Source: Anaerophaga thermohalophila DSM 12881
GTDB taxonomy: Bacteria; Bacteroidota; Bacteroidia; Bacteroidales; Marinilabiliaceae
Assembly: GCF_000191885.1 (NCBI RefSeq)
Contig: NZ_AEWI01000014.1
Span: 48,084-112,083 of the forward strand
Reading direction: 5' to 3'
DNA: 64,000 nucleotides
Under the pieces are notes generated by a model. It did not search any database, was not told the origin of the DNA, and saw nothing but the letters and a program-made list of their open reading frames with translations. Shown piece after piece: positions 63,078 to 64,000 of the stretch. Numbering within the stretch: position 1 is the stretch's first letter; each line of letters opens with the position of its first letter. A program made the translations under genes and the position numbers.

Positions 63078-63836
63078 TTATTTCTTAGTACTCTTCTTTG
63101 GTTTCTCCTTTTTCCGTACATAAATCAACTTAAGCTGACCTTTGGAATTTTCCCGCTTTTCAATTTCAAAATCACTAATTGATTTTATAAGTGGTGTGAG
63201 TTTTTGAAATCCGTAATTACGCGAATCAAAATTGGGCTGTTTCTTTTGAATCAGGTTTCCTACATCCCCCAGAAAAGCCCATCCGTCATCGTCGGCAATG
63301 TCGTCAATGGAGCTTGAAATGAGGCGGATCACTTTGGGTGTGATTTTATCTACGGTACTTTTGGCCGGTTTTTTATCTTGTTCCGCTCCATCATCCTCAT
63401 CGCCGGCATTTTTCAAAATTTCGATGTAAACAAACTTATCACAGGATACAATGAAGGGATCGGGTGTTTTCTTTTCGCCGATACCTATCACCATCATCCC
63501 GGCTTCCCGCAAGCGTGTAGCCAGCCGTGTAAAGTCACTATCGCTGGAAACCAGGCAGAACCCGTTTACCCGTTCCGAATATAAAATGTCCATCGCATCA
63601 ATAATCATAGCCGAGTCGGTGGCATTCTTGCCCGTGGTATACCCGTATTGCTGAATGGGCATAATGGCATTTTCCAGGAGAATATTCTTCCAGCGCGCCA
63701 GATTTGGCTTGGTCCAATCGCCATAAATCCGCTTGATGGTAGGATTGCCGTATTTGGCAATCTCTTCCATCATCTCTTTTATATAGCCCGAAGGTATGTT
63801 GTCCCCGTCAATGAGGACTGCTAATTTTAAATCCAT
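63078..63836 (-). CDS. NYN domain (LabA/DUF88-like) protein with C-terminal OST-HTH domain
   Basis: 252 residues. The N-terminal PIN-like NYN nuclease domain (1-145) keeps its acidic residues in VLIDGDNIP, TDSAMIIDAMDIL and LVSSDSDFTRLA. A linker rich in charged residues leads to an OST-HTH/LOTUS domain (about 165-240: DDDGWAFLGDVGNLIQKK, YGFQKLTPLIK), which binds RNA in other proteins, and a lysine-rich tail. Probably an RNase acting on structured RNA; targets unknown. A modular repeat lies 24 bp upstream. Confidence 0.9.
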   Translation of the reverse strand: MDLKLAVLIDGDNIPSGYIKEMMEEIAKYGNPTIKRIYGDWTKPNLARWKNILLENAIMPIQQYGYTTGKNATDSAMIIDAMDILYSERVNGFCLVSSDSDFTRLATRLREAGMMVIGIGEKKTPDPFIVSCDKFVYIEILKNAGDEDDGAEQDKKPAKSTVDKITPKVIRLISSSIDDIADDDGWAFLGDVGNLIQKKQPNFDSRNYGFQKLTPLIKSISDFEIEKRENSKGQLKLIYVRKKEKPKKSTKK

Positions 63837-63860
63837 GCTTGCAAATTACGAATAATATTT

Positions 63861-63971
63861 TTCATCCGTATAAAATAAGTCTAAGTTATTGGTCTGATGG
63901 AACTCGCATGATTGGGTTTTATACATGTTCTTTTGTGACAAACCTTGTCATGCTCGTTTCAATTGAAGGAT
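63861..63971 (-). repeat. Modular repeat, inverted copy upstream of the NYN gene
   Basis: On the minus strand it reads GAAACGAGCATGACAAGGTT, TGTCACAAAAGAACATGTAT, GAGTTCCATCAGACCAATAA and CTTAGACTTATTTTATACGG, the best full-length outer module in the window (111 bp). It points towards the NYN start, 24 bp away. Confidence 0.72.
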
Positions 63972-64000
63972 AGATTTTTAACTTAGCCCAACTTGTCATC

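Noticed and set aside
1..64000. tRNA, rRNA or riboswitch genes
   Set aside because: I looked in the gaps for cloverleaf-like T-loop sequence and for conserved leader structures near queA, queD and nadA, and found none I could support.
1..64000. Defence island, prophage or integrative element
   Set aside because: No integrase, transposase, restriction, toxin-antitoxin or phage structural gene is recognisable; the gene content is housekeeping.

Overview
The window looks like chromosomal DNA of a marine or anaerobic Bacteroidota, most likely Bacteroidales/Marinilabiliales. This rests on lineage-typical genes (DUF4292, DUF3098, DUF5723, an OmpA/PD40 protein with a carboxypeptidase-regulatory-like domain, YfhO), on the gene order ftsX-DUF3098-uppP-truB-queA, on promoter -7 boxes of the form TAnnTTTG, and on weak Shine-Dalgarno signals. 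The genus is not determined. Nearly all of it is housekeeping. I see no prophage, CRISPR array, transposase, rRNA or tRNA gene.

Layout. 0-6 kb: a partial flavin-dependent oxidoreductase, then mostly minus-strand genes (CDF transporter, rhodanese, hemW, Rrf2 regulator, LutB-like protein, rpiB). 6.4-22 kb: an uninterrupted plus-strand run of nadA, a response regulator, ruvB, an envelope cluster (flippase, dut, TPR lipoprotein, DUF4292 lipoprotein, EnvC-like), an anti-sigma-like ATPase, ybeY, mnmG, adenine deaminase and uvrC. 22-33 kb: lplA, dtd, a MazG-like hydrolase, deoC, a polyprenyl synthase, an ArsR-type regulator, queD, polA and a radical SAM protein. 33-42 kb: ftsX, DUF3098, uppP, truB, queA, universal stress protein, pfkA, APS reductase, glycosyltransferase, acylphosphatase and YciI. 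42-53 kb: YfhO membrane protein, S41 protease, and a three-gene outer-membrane cluster. 53-64 kb: glyS, a deacetylase/acetyltransferase pair, an AspT/YidE-type transporter, pbpC, ferredoxin and a NYN/OST-HTH protein.

Two things stand out. First, the region looks replication-origin proximal. Four 16-bp sites match the ParB/Spo0J parS consensus: 3166, two in tandem right after the mnmG stop codon, and one inside the adenine deaminase gene. Gene orientation also diverges from an AT-rich gap at about 6.0-6.4 kb, which is my best candidate for oriC or its neighbourhood. Second, the intergenic gaps hold two families of short repeats. One is a MITE-like element of 133-144 bp with shared terminal inverted repeats, two alternative cores and, in two copies, perfect 6-bp target duplications. 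The other is a modular repeat whose outer edge contains an ATG that serves as the start codon, or lies at the start codon, of several unrelated genes (ade, dtd, pbpC, and nearly so cysH).

Functionally the window combines DNA maintenance (ruvB, uvrC, polA, dut), tRNA and rRNA maturation (mnmG, truB, queA, queD, ybeY, dtd, glyS), envelope assembly (flippase, EnvC-like, uppP, pbpC, ftsX, outer-membrane proteins) and cofactor metabolism (nadA, lplA, hemW, polyprenyl synthase). All calls come from reading the sequence; no database search was run.
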